From Physcomitrium patens (lineage: Eukaryota; Streptophyta; Bryopsida; Funariales; Funariaceae), in assembly GCF_000002425.4 (NCBI RefSeq), contig NC_037275.1, positions 4,577,482 through 4,641,481 of the forward strand: DNA of 64,000 nucleotides, in the 5' to 3' direction. A program made the translations under genes and the position numbers. The notes beneath the pieces were generated by a model. It saw only the letters and a program-made list of their open reading frames with translations. It had not been told where the DNA came from and ran no database searches. This document shows positions 1 through 11,200 of the stretch, piece by piece. Numbering within the stretch: position 1 is the stretch's first letter; the number at the start of each line of letters is the position of its first letter.

Positions 1-102
1 CCAGTTTCCTTTTAATATACATCCTTATTTCTATTTTTTTACTCTTTCTTTGACACAGATTTCATTGGTTTATGTATCATCTTTTAGTTGATGTCCTTGA
101 TA
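1..102 (+). repeat. 3' tail of the 5' LTR of element A
   Basis: Bases 1-102 match about 5677-5784 of the 3' LTR, including the shared run ending in ATGTCCTTGA. The terminal TGACA of the 3' copy reads TGATA here, a C-to-T change. A primer-binding site should follow. Bases about 122-137 (ACAACATTAGAGCTTT) resemble a decayed version of the initiator-Met primer site common in plant gypsy elements, but it sits about 20 bases from the LTR, so this is tentative. Confidence 0.75.
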
Positions 103-308
103 AATTGAAAAGAATATACTTACAACATTAGAGCTTTGACTTATCTTGATTAAGAGTGGATTACGTCATTCTCATAATAAGATGTAAGCATATTAGAAGT
201 TATGGATTACCCTCTTCTAAACTGATATTGTTCTTAATATTTTCTTTATGCTCAAATCATTTCTTTTACTTTTCTTGAGTGGTATTAGATATTTTTTTTA
301 GCATCATT

Positions 309-1245
309 ATGGCAGAGCTTGTTGAAATGAAGAGTGCAATGGTACAAATACAAGAGCAATTGAGGGAGTTGATGCTTGCAATGCATCAACTTAGCTTACC
401 ACCACAAGGATCAACAAGAATGGCAGGAAGTGAAGATATAGAGATGATTAGAGCTACTTCAATATCTGCACCAAATCATGTCCCTCTATCCACAATGGAA
501 CATCTTTTAAATGTTAGAAAACTAAGAGTTATCCTCCTTGAGAAGTTTGATGGTATAAGATTCAAATTTCGAGGATTTATCAATCAAGTACATCTTATGA
601 TTGAACTTCAACCTCAAAGCTATCCAACTCTAAGATCACAAGTTAAATTCATTGGTGCACTTCTTTCAGATTCAGCACTATTATGATTTTTATTTTTTTT
701 TAAATGACAAAATCCAATATTAGATAATCTAAAGGCATTTTTGGCAAAATTTTAGTCCATGTATGGAAAACATGTTGCAACTCATGTTGCAATCAACAAG
801 ATTTATCTTTTGCAACAAGACAAACGATTTGTAATATTATATGCTTCATAGTTTCAACAACTTATAACTGATATCAAGTGGGATGATGCTGCAATTATTA
901 GCCAATTTTTCTATGGATTACAATATGAAGTAAAGAAATTAATGCTCAATTTATATGATCTTCAAACATTGAGTCAAGCAATTGACTTTGCTGTGAAATA
1001 TGACAATTAAATTTTTCAATTTTGATCTAAGAGTCGTACAAATAGGCATCAATATTACTGTAATTTGATGGCAATACCAACATCTCTTCAACATATACAT
1101 TTAAAAGTGGAGGATATGTAAATTGATGTGATATGTTTTAAATCTCTTATCAAGCAAGAAAAGATTCATCATCGTCAAGAAGGATTATACTTATATTATA
1201 GAGAACCTAAACACATTGCTCAACATTTTCCAAAGAAAAGATAAA
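309..1245 (+). pseudogene. Gag pseudogene of element A
   Basis: An open stretch from the ATG at 309 to 684 reads as a retrotransposon capsid N-terminus, with a Q/L-rich helical start and then the capsid motif KFDGIRFKFRGFINQV. After the stop at about 684 the homology continues in pieces to about 1015. A zinc-knuckle remnant lies at about 1174-1236, where the expected Cys-Cys-His-Cys set now reads Tyr-Tyr-His-Phe (LYLYYREPKHIAQHFPKK). The same region is recognisable in the other chromovirus copies of this window. It cannot make a functional capsid. Confidence 0.75.
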
Positions 1246-1321
1246 ATTACAAAATGACAAGCACATCTAACAAAAAAGACAATGTGTTAGAAAACAAATT
1301 TGTCTAAGTACAATAAGAACC

Positions 1322-1690
1322 ATGTGGTTGAAATCTTATATAATTTCTAATGAAGGTCCTATCCTCTCCTCAAAATCTTCTCCTTGTTTTATAATAGATA
1401 TATGTTTAGGACCTAATAATTATAAAGCTTCTACTTTCATAGATTCAAGAGCCTTGGCTTCTTTCTTAGACATAGAATTTATTAAAAGTCATAAAATATC
1501 GTTAGTACAAAAAACCAAACATATTCATGTAGAAGTCATAGATGGTCATCTCTTGTCTTTTGGAGATGTTACTCATGAAACACTTCCTATAGATGTAACA
1601 ATAAATAGTCATAGTAGTTGAGTAATCTTTAATATAATTAGATCTCCCTCTAATCTAGTCATTTTAGGTTTATCATGGTTAAAAAAGTAT
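1322..1690 (+). pseudogene. Retroviral-type aspartic protease remnant (element A)
   Basis: An open frame at 1322-1621 is collinear with the aspartic protease region between gag and reverse transcriptase. The catalytic Asp-Ser-Gly signature expected here reads FIDSRALASFLD: the Asp and Ser remain but the Gly is replaced by Arg. The frame stops at 1621 and similarity runs on to about 1690 (conserved hydrophobic VILGLSWLKKY-like segment). Related remnants occur on the minus strand at 28368-28724 and 36728-37108 and on the plus strand near 20600-21000. Confidence 0.7.
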
Positions 1691-2034
1691 AATCCTTACA
1701 TAGATTTGATTTCTCGTACCCTTGACTTTTTTAAAAGAATAATTAAGAGTAAAATTAACCTAATAGAAAGTCATAAATCTAGTACAATTAAACCTATGTT
1801 TGTAGGTGTAAGAGCTTTCTTGCATGCTACAAAAGAAGGATCACCTTGTGTCATTTATGCCATACATGTTTCTAATGATGCAAAGACTTCAAGTGGCATT
1901 TTCAGCCAATATCAAGAATTTTAAGATATATTTGAAAAAAAGAATGTAGATATTCTTTCAGAACATCGTTCCTATGACTGCTCAATTGACCTTCAAGAAG
2001 GAGGACAATCGCCATTTGGACCAATCTATAGTTT

Positions 2035-3250
2035 ATCACAAAATGAATTGGCTAAACTCATGGAATATATTGAAGAGAATTTGGCCAAGAATTTCATACG
2101 CCATTCCAAATCACTAGTAGGGGCTCCAATCTTATTTGTGAAGAAGAAAGATGGATCATTGCAGATGTGTGTTGATTATTGAGGACTCAACAAAATCATC
2201 ATCAAGAATAAGTATCCTCTACTTTTGATATCTAGACTTCTTGATCAACTGAATTAAGCTAAGATCTATACAAAAATAGATCTACAAGGAGCATACAATC
2301 TAGTACATATTAAAGAAGGAGATGAATGGAAGATTACATTTTAAACTAAGAATGGACATTTTGAATACAATGTCATGCCTTTTGGACTTACAAATGCATG
2401 AGGAGCTTTTCAACATCTAATGAATGATGTTTTTTGAGAATTTTTAGATGATTTCATTGTTTGTTATTTGGACAACATCTTGATCTATTCTAAGAATATA
2501 GATAAATATGAACTTCATATTCATCGTATGTTACAAAAATTAAAAGATGTAGAACTCTATGCCAAGATAGAAAAGTATGTATTCTATATCATTCAAGTCA
2601 ACTTCTTAGGATACATCATTTCAAATGATGGATGTATGATGGATCCTAAGAAAGTTCAAACAATTATAGATTGGAAGATTTCAAAAACGGTAACAATTGT
2701 CTAATGCTTTTTGGACTTTGTCAACTATTATCAGATCTTCATCAAAGACTTCTCTCGAGTTACAGCTCCACTTACACATTTGACTTACAAAAACAAACTT
2801 GAGTGGAGTAAAGAAGTTGAAGCATCTTTTGAAACTTTGAAGTTAGCTTTTATTTCTATACCAATCTTGTATCCCATCAACTTTTCTAAGGTATTTTTTA
2901 TGGAAACAAACGCATCAAACTTTGCTGTGGATGTTATATTATTACAAATAAAAGTAGATGATAAACTTCACCTAATAGCTTTTTATTCCAAAAAATTTTC
3001 AGCAATCAAGATTAACTATGAAATCCATGACAAAGAGCTTCTTGCAATCATGGATTCATTTTAAAAATGGCATCATCATCTAGAAGGCACTTCTAAACTA
3101 GTCACTGTATATACGGATCATAAGAATCTTGAATACTTCATGTCAACATGTGTTTTAAATTATCGCCAAGCCCGTTGGAGCATGTCCTTATCATGATTTG
3201 ATTTCAAGATCACATATCAATCCAAAAAACAACAAGATTTGTCAAACGTT
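2035..3250 (+). pseudogene. Reverse transcriptase and RNase H remnant (element A)
   Basis: Reverse transcriptase begins near LSQNELAKLMEYIEEN. It runs through FVKKKDGSLQMCVDY, a TGA where Arg is normal, then KIDLQGAYN (first catalytic Asp kept). The YxDD box at about 2465-2490 reads YLDNILIYS, so its second catalytic Asp is Asn (GAC to AAC). RNase H follows, with METNASNFAVDVIL at about 2900-2945 and TDHKNLEYF at about 3113-3140. Stops at about 2182, 2257, 2344, 2401 and 2703 break the frame. Similarity to the Ty3/gypsy family is unambiguous although the enzyme is dead. Confidence 0.88.
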
Positions 3251-3479
3251 TTTATCTTACACCAAAAGAAGGACATGCATCTTTTTATCAACAAAGAACA
3301 ATTCTCTTGAAGCCAGAGCATTTTCATCTTTGAGTAATAAAATCAACGTTGACTGTTGATTTGATCCTTGTGAAATAAATCTAATCAAATATGACTTATG
3401 ATCCTCTTGTTTACAATATCAAGAATCCTTCTTCTAAGTCCTAAGATACTTTTAAGTTTGAGTTCAAAAATAACCTACT

Positions 3480-4490
3480 CTATTTTGAAGGTCAATTATA
3501 TGTTTCAAAAAGAGAAGCATGATTATGTATTCTTCAAGCATGTCATGACTTTTCAACAGTAGGACATTTTGGATACAATAAGACTTTGGAGCTTATATCT
3601 AGAGATTTTTGGTGGCTACAAATGTTGAAGGGTGTGAAAGACTTTGTTCAGTCATGCGACATTTGTTCAAATTCAAAAACTCCTTGTCATCGACCTTATG
3701 GACTTCTTCAATCATTACCTATTCTAGAACAATCATGGTCTTTTGTTTCTATAGATTTCATCATGAATCTTCCAATCTTAGGTTCTTATGACTCTATATT
3801 TGTGATACTAGATCATTTTACCAAGATGGCACATTTGGTCTAATATATAAAATCTATCACAAGCAAAAAAATAGGAAATGGTCCAAGTCTATCTTTGGCA
3901 TTCTATCCTCAAACTAATGGACAAACAGAGCATATTAATCAAGTTTTGGAGTAATATTTAAAATGTACCATCAACTATCAATAAGATGATTGGATAACTC
4001 TTTTGCCATTGACAGAATTTGCTTACAATAACATGAAATATTCTTCTACAAAACAAACATATTTTTTTGTCAATTATGGTTATCATCCATGACTTGATAC
4101 TTTTTACTTTTCAAAAGCTGATAATCTTATGGCCGAAGGTTTGGCATATCATTTATGAGAGCTACATACAACAATGAAGGTGTAGTTAAAAGAAGTTCAA
4201 GAACAACAAAAGATCAATGTAGATGTCTATCAAAAGGAACAACCACCATTCCACACAGGTGACAAGATATGGTTACTTCATCATGATATCAAGACTACTC
4301 GTTCTTTTGATAAGTTGGACTATCGTAGATTTAGACCATTTCCTATTTTTATACAAATCAATCCAATTGCATATTATTTATACCTATTGAAATCAATAAA
4401 AATCCATCCAATATTCCGCATATTTCTTTTTAAAGCATACAAGAAAGTGTACATATCAAGAAGAAGACAAGTTCCACCTCTTCCTATAGA
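3480..4490 (+). pseudogene. Integrase remnant with internal deletion (element A)
   Basis: An HHCC zinc-binding N-terminus is visible (GHFGYNKTLE, then CDICSNSK). The catalytic core start follows, with the first Asp in SIDFIMNLPILGSYDSIF and then ILDHFTKMAHLV. Just after 3855 the sequence jumps from KSITSKK to a segment equivalent to FYPQTNGQTE. The stretch carrying the second catalytic Asp, still seen in the copy at 24720-24860, is missing. The C-terminal part (HTGDKIWLLHHDIKTTRSFD) continues to about 4490. Catalysis would be impossible. Confidence 0.8.
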
Positions 4491-4685
4491 ACTGGACAAT
4501 AATGAAGAATTTGAAGTGGAAGAAGTCATAGATTCAAGGCGGTGCTGAAATAAATTAAAATATCTTTTCCATTGGCGTAGATATGATATTAGTTAATGTA
4601 CATAGGAGCTAGTAAAGAATCTTACAAATGCAGCAAAGGCGGTGGAGGCTTTTCATCAACAATATCCATCAAAATCAAGATGAAG
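4473..4685 (+). pseudogene. Chromodomain remnant at the end of pol (element A)
   Basis: The frame ends in EFEVEEVIDSRR, a stop, then KLKYLFHWRRYDIS, then ELVKNLTNAAKAVEAFHQQY. This is the pattern of a chromodomain: an acidic first strand, an aromatic W-x-x-Y core, then a C-terminal helix. A chromodomain fused after integrase defines chromoviruses, whose insertions are directed to heterochromatin. Stops at about 4546 and 4593 disable it. This is the main reason for calling the family a chromovirus rather than another Ty3/gypsy lineage. Confidence 0.75.
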
Positions 4686-4689
4686 GTTT

Positions 4690-5225
4690 TCTTTATAAAA
4701 GAAACAAGATCTAAGTAAGATAACATTCTACTTTCAATCATTTTTTGTAGCTTCTTTGTAATTGTGATGCGAAGGAGATGGAGAATCAACAACCAGCAAA
4801 TTCAACTAAAGAGTCTTTATTTGATGACTTACTGGATGAGGCATTGCAATTGTGACAACCTTCAAAACGATACAATTGAGATGAAGATCCTCAAGAATGA
4901 CATGTTTTTCCTCGAATAGATGGTAAGATACAGCACGTTTTGTATCACGACCTTGGAAGAGACTCTCGATGTTTGGTAATTTTATTAGAGGTAAGAACAA
5001 CTCATGACGGTGTTCCAAATATTTTATTTGAAGGAAATTATGAAGGCCTCAACAATGATTAGATAACATGGTATTCTTTTTGCCTTGGTATATGACACTA
5101 TTGATGGTTGGGAGGCCCTATCAACCATCTTTGAAGAGAACAAAGTTCTAAGTATGTGACAAATACAATTTGTCGTATCATATTTTTTCTCAACATATGA
5201 TGACTACTCCTAGAAGGAGGGGTAA
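4690..5225 (+). other. Non-coding 3' internal region and polypurine tract of element A
   Basis: No convincing reading frame is present. Similar sequence recurs on the minus strand near 17375-17760 and 31478-31900, and on the plus strand at 26600-27213 and 30393-30600, so it is a shared internal region of the family. It ends in a purine-rich run, AGAAGGAGGGGTAA, at about 5212-5225 directly before the 3' LTR, as expected for the plus-strand primer. Confidence 0.65.
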
Positions 5226-5784
5226 TATCACAAATATACGCATGTAAGCCATAAATTATCTATATAAATAAGTAGAAGTAAGTAGAAGTAGATAAAAGTA
5301 AGTTAATTCTATAATATCTTCTATGGAAGTTTTTTAGAAGCTTTATAGGTGTTACTTTGACTTTATAAGTGTCTTTAATTGACTTTTTGGGTTAAAAATA
5401 TAGTCAACAAGTTGGCCATGTGCCATACATATTGTTAGCTTGAAGACCAAGGTAACTATGTGGCCTACATATAGAAAAACTTGCTTTGTAAGTCAAGACA
5501 TGTATCCTACAAAGTCAACTTATATTGGAGGTCATATAGAATATCATCACATAGCCCCTAGTTAGATAATATATATAGAGACAAAAGTGAAGCCCTCTTC
5601 ACTCTTGTCCATTCCTTTCTTACTTCTAATCTAGTTTCAAGAGTCCCAAGTTTTCTTGTCTTTTGGTAATAAGCCATTCCAATTTCTTTTCAATATACGT
5701 ACTTCCTTAATTTTATTTTGTTATTCTTTCTTTGACATGGATTTTATTGATTTATGCATCATCTTTTAGTTCATGTCCTTGACA
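5226..5784 (+). repeat. 3' LTR of element A
   Basis: The 559-base repeat starts TATCAC (decayed TGTCAC) after a polypurine tract and ends TGACA. Its start matches the LTR starts of the copies at 27214 and, on the minus strand, 31477 and 38885. Its end matches bases 1-102. A short local duplication (AAGTAGAAGT repeated) lies at about 5271-5290. Confidence 0.85.
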
Positions 5785-6750
5785 GTTACCATATAAAATC
5801 AAAATCAAAATACATTAAATTTGATTTATCAATAAATATATAGACATATGATATTTTTATAATTATAGGTTTAATATAAATATGAATAAGTATTTTATGA
5901 ATAAAATATAAGAATTAACAAGATAATGTTATTGTATAAGATGGAGTGAAAAAATAAACACAAAGATCCCTCTTTAATACCCTTAACAGTTGGTTTATGA
6001 ACTTGAGCATTTAAATATAAGACAACGTTGTATTTCAAAAAATAGTAATTCTACTAATAATATAATTGGTATAAAAATTATGTTTATTATTATTATTATT
6101 ATTATTATTTTGATTTTATATTTTGCAAAATTTTTTCTCAACTTTTGATAATTAAAGACAGTGTCAACATAATCCAAAAGATATAAAAGGTAGAAAGTTG
6201 GTAATCAACTTTCTTTTTCATTATATAACAAAAATTTGGTTTTATTTTTTCTTACAAAAAAATTAAATTTTATACTCTATGGGCACAAGGTTTTTGAATA
6301 GTACATTTTAAATTCAGAGTAACCAATTGTATAGAAAATAAATGAAACTTTATATTGTATTGTTTAAATCAATTTCCTTTTACAACCAATTGCACCTGTA
6401 GTAATTGCAAATCACTATAGACTCAATGCTAAAAATAATCCATTTTGAAAAAAATAATGACCATTAACTTAGTTTATGTAGATAACTCAATAAAAAATAT
6501 TCTGAGATTAGTTTTATCAAACATCCACAAATATTTCATGAGCTCATGTAAGGAGATTGGTCATTATGATTGGAATTGATTATAAACTAGAAAAGATATG
6601 TGAGAGCCATTCAATACTTAGCATGAAGTCTATTCAAACTTGATGCCAACATGAGATTTTTTAAATTTTATGCTTGAGACCATAATATTAACTATTTCCA
6701 ATAAAAAAACCGATTTCCATCCATTCAGCAAGTCTATTAAGGCTCCCGGA
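5785..6750. other. AT-rich intergenic DNA with an ATT microsatellite
   Basis: No gene is supported. An (ATT)n run lies at about 6084-6109. The base composition changes sharply from AT-rich to mixed near 6740, which marks the start of the gene island upstream of the SIZ1-like gene. Confidence 0.6.
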
Positions 6751-7668
6751 CGAGTAGGTATAGTGGGTTATGTCCATGGGACCCGATCACCCGGCCCAGC
6801 CCATCCTGACATGGGAAGTGGATCGGTTGAAGCTGCAACAGTTGCAGCAGGTCGGCGATCAGTGGTCTCTAGGGTTTCATCATGCCCCTGCAGCCATCTC
6901 CATTGTTATGGTGGTGTTAACAATGGACAAGACCACCCGCAAGAGCATTGAAGAGCGTTAATTTTGAATTGTGATCGGAGAACCGTCGATTGATTTGATT
7001 TCGCAACGGCTTTTATGAGCCATTTCATATCGATACTCGTTTGAAGCTCCGCGTAGGATGAGATTTGTCCTGGTCCCTCTTCGAAGGCACACTACATTGT
7101 CAACTTCTAATGCTGCGAGTCTCGTGTCGAGTGTCGCTGGAACAGCGCAATCAGGCTTCGTGTCAGCACCTGAGCATGAGAGTGGAGGTGCTGAGACTAC
7201 TCGTATAATCACTGGAGCGTTGATTGTGCTGGAGGAATTAGCTAAAAAGACTTGTTGGCATTTGTATTGGTTCCTTGATGGAGTGAGTGAGGCTTGATCG
7301 TGACGAGCATCGGTTGAGGATTCTTTTTTGTCCCGAGTTCTAGACCTGGTGCATTTACGTCCTCCGCACTGTAATGTTGTCCTTGTCATGGGAAATAGGT
7401 GATGTCAGTCGCAGCTTGCAATTAGTTGATTGTGGCGTTTGCTAGGATCGGCAGGTGATCTTTTGTTGTCTTAAATTTTTGGGCATTCGTTTATTGTTCC
7501 TCGACGTTATTGCTGTTTTGGATCTCATTCGAGGAAATTATGATTTCCTTGCCTGTAATTGTGCTGGTGGGACGTCAGTTTTAGTCTTGTGAGCGTGATT
7601 GTGGTGAATACCATCTCTATGCCCAGATTGTTCATTCGAAGAGGCAACTGATCTCCGAAATAATCTAC

Positions 7669-7701
<33 letters not shown>

Positions 7702-8280
7702 TTAATTTTTTTTGGTTTCAATGGATTATCTTGTTGCCTGCGCGGAGAAATTTTCTTGCATCGAAGTTTCAAACTGTGATTCTAGATTGCTCTTTGATCT
7801 TGGGTTGATGGATAGATTATTTCCACCTCGCTTCAAGTAAATGTGCACTTGCAGCAGTGCTATAATAAAGTTTCATTTCATGCAGTACCTTTCGAGTGAT
7901 CTGTATGTACTGTCTTCAGACTCCCGTGAAGTCGCTAGTCCTCGGGAGTATTGGCTTCTCATTATGTGCTAATTTCGTGGGGTTGGAGTCAGTGGATTAT
8001 GTCCTGTTTTGAGGTGCCAACAGTAAAGTGCTGGCGATCTTGCCAGTGCCTATTTTGCTCCAGTTTCAGTAAGTCAAATATGTGGCTGTAATGCTTGTTG
8101 GTTAGCTGATTGGCCGATTTCTGCCTCCATTCCGGGGCTTTATGATTGGTGTAGCAGATTGCTCAAGTTATGAGAATTGCTTTTGAAGCGGCTAGCTACG
8201 GAGGGTGTAATTATCTACTTGAAACCGTTGCATCACCAATTTAGAACTAAAACAGAATTGGGACTTCATCGCTGGTAGCA
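6751..8280 (+). promoter_or_regulatory. Probable promoter and spliced 5' leader of the SIZ1-like gene
   Basis: This mixed-composition stretch lies between AT-rich DNA and the first supported coding exon. It has no frame with recognisable protein similarity. TGGGCY-like boxes on the reverse strand (CGGCCCAGCCCATCC at about 6793-6807) resemble plant site II promoter elements. A run of 30 T at 7671-7700 and many GT/AG pairs are compatible with one or more leader introns. The transcription start cannot be placed from sequence alone. Confidence 0.35.
7671..7700. repeat. Poly-T tract of 30 bases
   Basis: Uninterrupted T run upstream of the SIZ1-like coding exons, probably within a leader intron. 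Confidence 0.95.
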
Positions 8281-11200
8281 ATGGCAGATATTGCTACTCG
8301 CTGTCGGGTATGTCTTCTCTTCATACTCAGCTTTCGAAACAATAAAATATGCCTGTGTCTACTGTGTTTCAGTGATGAAATCTAATTACTGTTTATGCCT
8401 GAACGTGCTGCGTCCTTGTTGAGTGGGAGTTTAAAGAATGGATTGTCCTCCTAATTATCTAGTAATTTTGGAATGTTGTGGTTGTAGATCCAGTTAAGTT
8501 CCTTTCAAATTAAGCATCTCAAGGACACTCTCACACGATTAGGCCTTTCTAAACGAGGGACCAAGCCGGTACGTACCAAATCCGGTGACCAATGTGCTAA
8601 CAATATGTGATTTATTTCTCCTGAATTTCAATGCGAAGCTTGGCACTGTGAGTAGAGAAAATACTTGATTCTCGTTGTGTTTGAATAGCTCATTATGCCT
8701 CATTTCTGCAATGTGAAATGGTTAAAAATTCACGTGGTAGCACTTCGACCTCTGTACTCATCTCTCCACCTTGATGTAAGCAAGTTTGATGGGGTCGTAA
8801 GCTGGTGAAAGTCTTTACGTATTCACTAATATTTAATCTTTACTAGTCCATGAACTGTTTACCGGAATTAGAGCTCAAATGAAGGGTAGTTCTGCTCAGA
8901 TGGAGATTTTTGTAGGATAAATTGCGTGAATGTTTTGTGAGAGGGTTATCATCTCAGAACATCGAATCGCATTATGTTTTCCAATTGTGAAGATGTTGAT
9001 GGACAAGATCATGGGTTTGATTAACCCTGCAGAGAAGCAACCAACTAAAGGTGGGTAGTTATCTGGACCAGTGATTAGTTTCTGTGCCGCTGTAATGAGT
9101 GCGTAATCGACGTTCAGTGAAATTCACAGCATCATTTGATTTTTCATGAAGTCATGATTTTGTTTCTATGAAGTAGGTGATGACGATGACTTGCGAACTT
9201 GAGGTAGTGATAGGAATATTGAATTTGGTACGAGATTGTCGGTAACTGAACCCGAATATGATGTTAATTTTACAGGCTTGAAATACAGCAAGCAAATTGT
9301 TTCAAGGGAAGAAGCCATTGCTATCATCGAAGAGGAATACAGGTGCGTGCTCCTCTGCCTGTTTATCCCTCTCTACCTATTGGATGGATATCCTTGATTT
9401 ATAATGGGCCGTTGGGGAGCCTGTCGTGCGTACAAATATTAATAGCGTAGTATTTGAACGAAAAGATGTTACGAATGGAACATGCTGGTACCTATAATCA
9501 GGAAACAGATGTCTAGAAACTCCCCGAATCTTTGGAAATAAACCCCATTCATAAGGTTGACTATGATTTTCATATCGTTGTGCTCACGGCTGAGATGTGA
9601 GTTCTGACAGGAAGCTTAGACATTCTAGAAGCGAATCTAAGCGTAAAGCTGCTAAGTCTGGCTTCGGCAGCAAGCATCCATCAGCAGGACTTGAAGAGCT
9701 TACATGTGTGGAAGAGGCTAAAACTCGGTGTCCTTGTGGGAACAACACAGAGACTGGAACAATGATCCAGGTTTTCCTTCACTTTTTCTTTAAATTGGTC
9801 TCTCTATTTCTGATTTGTGTTTTTGCTGAACTTAACTCCTCTGATGTATAGCACTGCAACGTCTTAGTAAAGTTGTAGCATTGGTAGTTGATGAAACTTA
9901 TTTTGATATCTACTAATGTATTTGTGTCACCATCCTTCTAATTAGATATTTTCTTCTTATTCTGTAGACTTCAGTCTTATTGCATTTAATGCTATTTTTG
10001 CAGTGTGTTAATCTTAAATGTCGGGTTTGGCAACACATGAGTTGTGTTGTCATTCCTGAAAAGTCAGGAGATGGAACTCAGACAGGAATTCCTTCAAACT
10101 TTTACTGCGAACTGTGCCGCATATCGCGTAGCGATCCGTAAGTTCTGCTTAGATGCGTATTTTTTGGACGTAGAACTCTTCATACTCATGGTCAAATGGC
10201 CCTGTATTTTGTTGATAAAGCTGCTATACGTAACTAGGTTTCTTGGTCTGGACAGCTTCTGCGAAGCACAGTTACAGACGCTAATGCCTTCAAAGCTGAT
10301 TCCTTCTGGAGCCAATACAGAAGGGTATGTTTCACATGTAAATGTATATTTGGGTTTTTCTGTGAAATCTTCAGTTTACTTTGATGCAGGACATCATGCA
10401 TGTCATAGAGTTTTTATACCATATTTTCATGGTGATTTACTTCCTTATATAGTAGTCATTTTTGTTTCAATGGAACCACTGGTTGTAGTTCTTTGTGTCC
10501 TCTGGTTGATTTATAAACGGACCTTTATTAACCATTTTATGTTTGGTTGTTATCTTTCTAGAAATGCATATCCTGAAATGACTTGTTGTGGTTGGTACTT
10601 ATGATTTGCAGATCTAATATTGTACAGACGTTAGAGAAATCATTTTATTTAAGTCGATCTGACCGAGAACTTCTCCAAAAACCAAATCATGATCTGCAGG
10701 TATTTCACTTAGATTTTCTCCTTCAGAGTGCTGGTTTATGGACTGCTATGTGTATTTGACTTCCCCACTTCTGTTCCTTCAAGCACCTACGATTGCTTCG
10801 AAGTTAGGAATGCCTTGGGGTTGTTGAGCATTCAAGCATTCCTTTGCTCTTGAGGTCTTAGTTGTCCGATCTCCTAACGTCCTTATAGAATATTGTGTTT
10901 TGAATTATTTATACAATAGATGCTAAGCCATTAGAGTACACCAGTCGCATAGTTGTGATCTTTTGTTTTGATTTTAGCAGAAGCATGACCTAAATTTTCA
11001 GATGTACTCGTTGACAATCTCGTGAACATTTCATTTCATGTTCAAAATTATGTACCCATCGAGCTTGATCATTTTTCTTTCAGGTCTGGTGTGTACTCTT
11101 GAGTGATAATGTCTCCTTTCGCATGCACTGGCCTTCCTTTGCTGATTTACGAGTAAATGGTACCTTACATCCCTTTGCCTTCTTTTGTTCCAATTACCTC

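Larger units (their letters stand above)
1..5784 (+). mobile_element. Decayed Ty3/gypsy chromovirus (element A), 5' end outside window
   Basis: The order is LTR tail, gag, protease, reverse transcriptase, RNase H, integrase, chromodomain, polypurine tract and 3' LTR, all on the plus strand; this is the layout of Ty3/gypsy chromoviruses. Each domain can be read only by passing in-frame stops, most of them TAA, TAG or TGA where relatives would have CAA, CAG, CGA or TGG. The copy is therefore dead. Only the last 102 bases of the 5' LTR are in the window, so the flanking target duplication cannot be tested. Family assignment rests on domain order and on the chromodomain after integrase; the exact subfamily is not known to me. 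Confidence 0.9.

Noticed and set aside
6670-7389. Overlapping reading frames on both strands before the SIZ1-like gene
   Set aside because: No similarity I can recognise, strands overlap, and position and composition fit an untranslated leader or promoter.
10044-10604. 186-codon plus-strand frame
   Set aside because: It reads out of frame through the second PHD exon, an intron and the next exon of the SIZ1-like gene; the spliced frame explains the region better.
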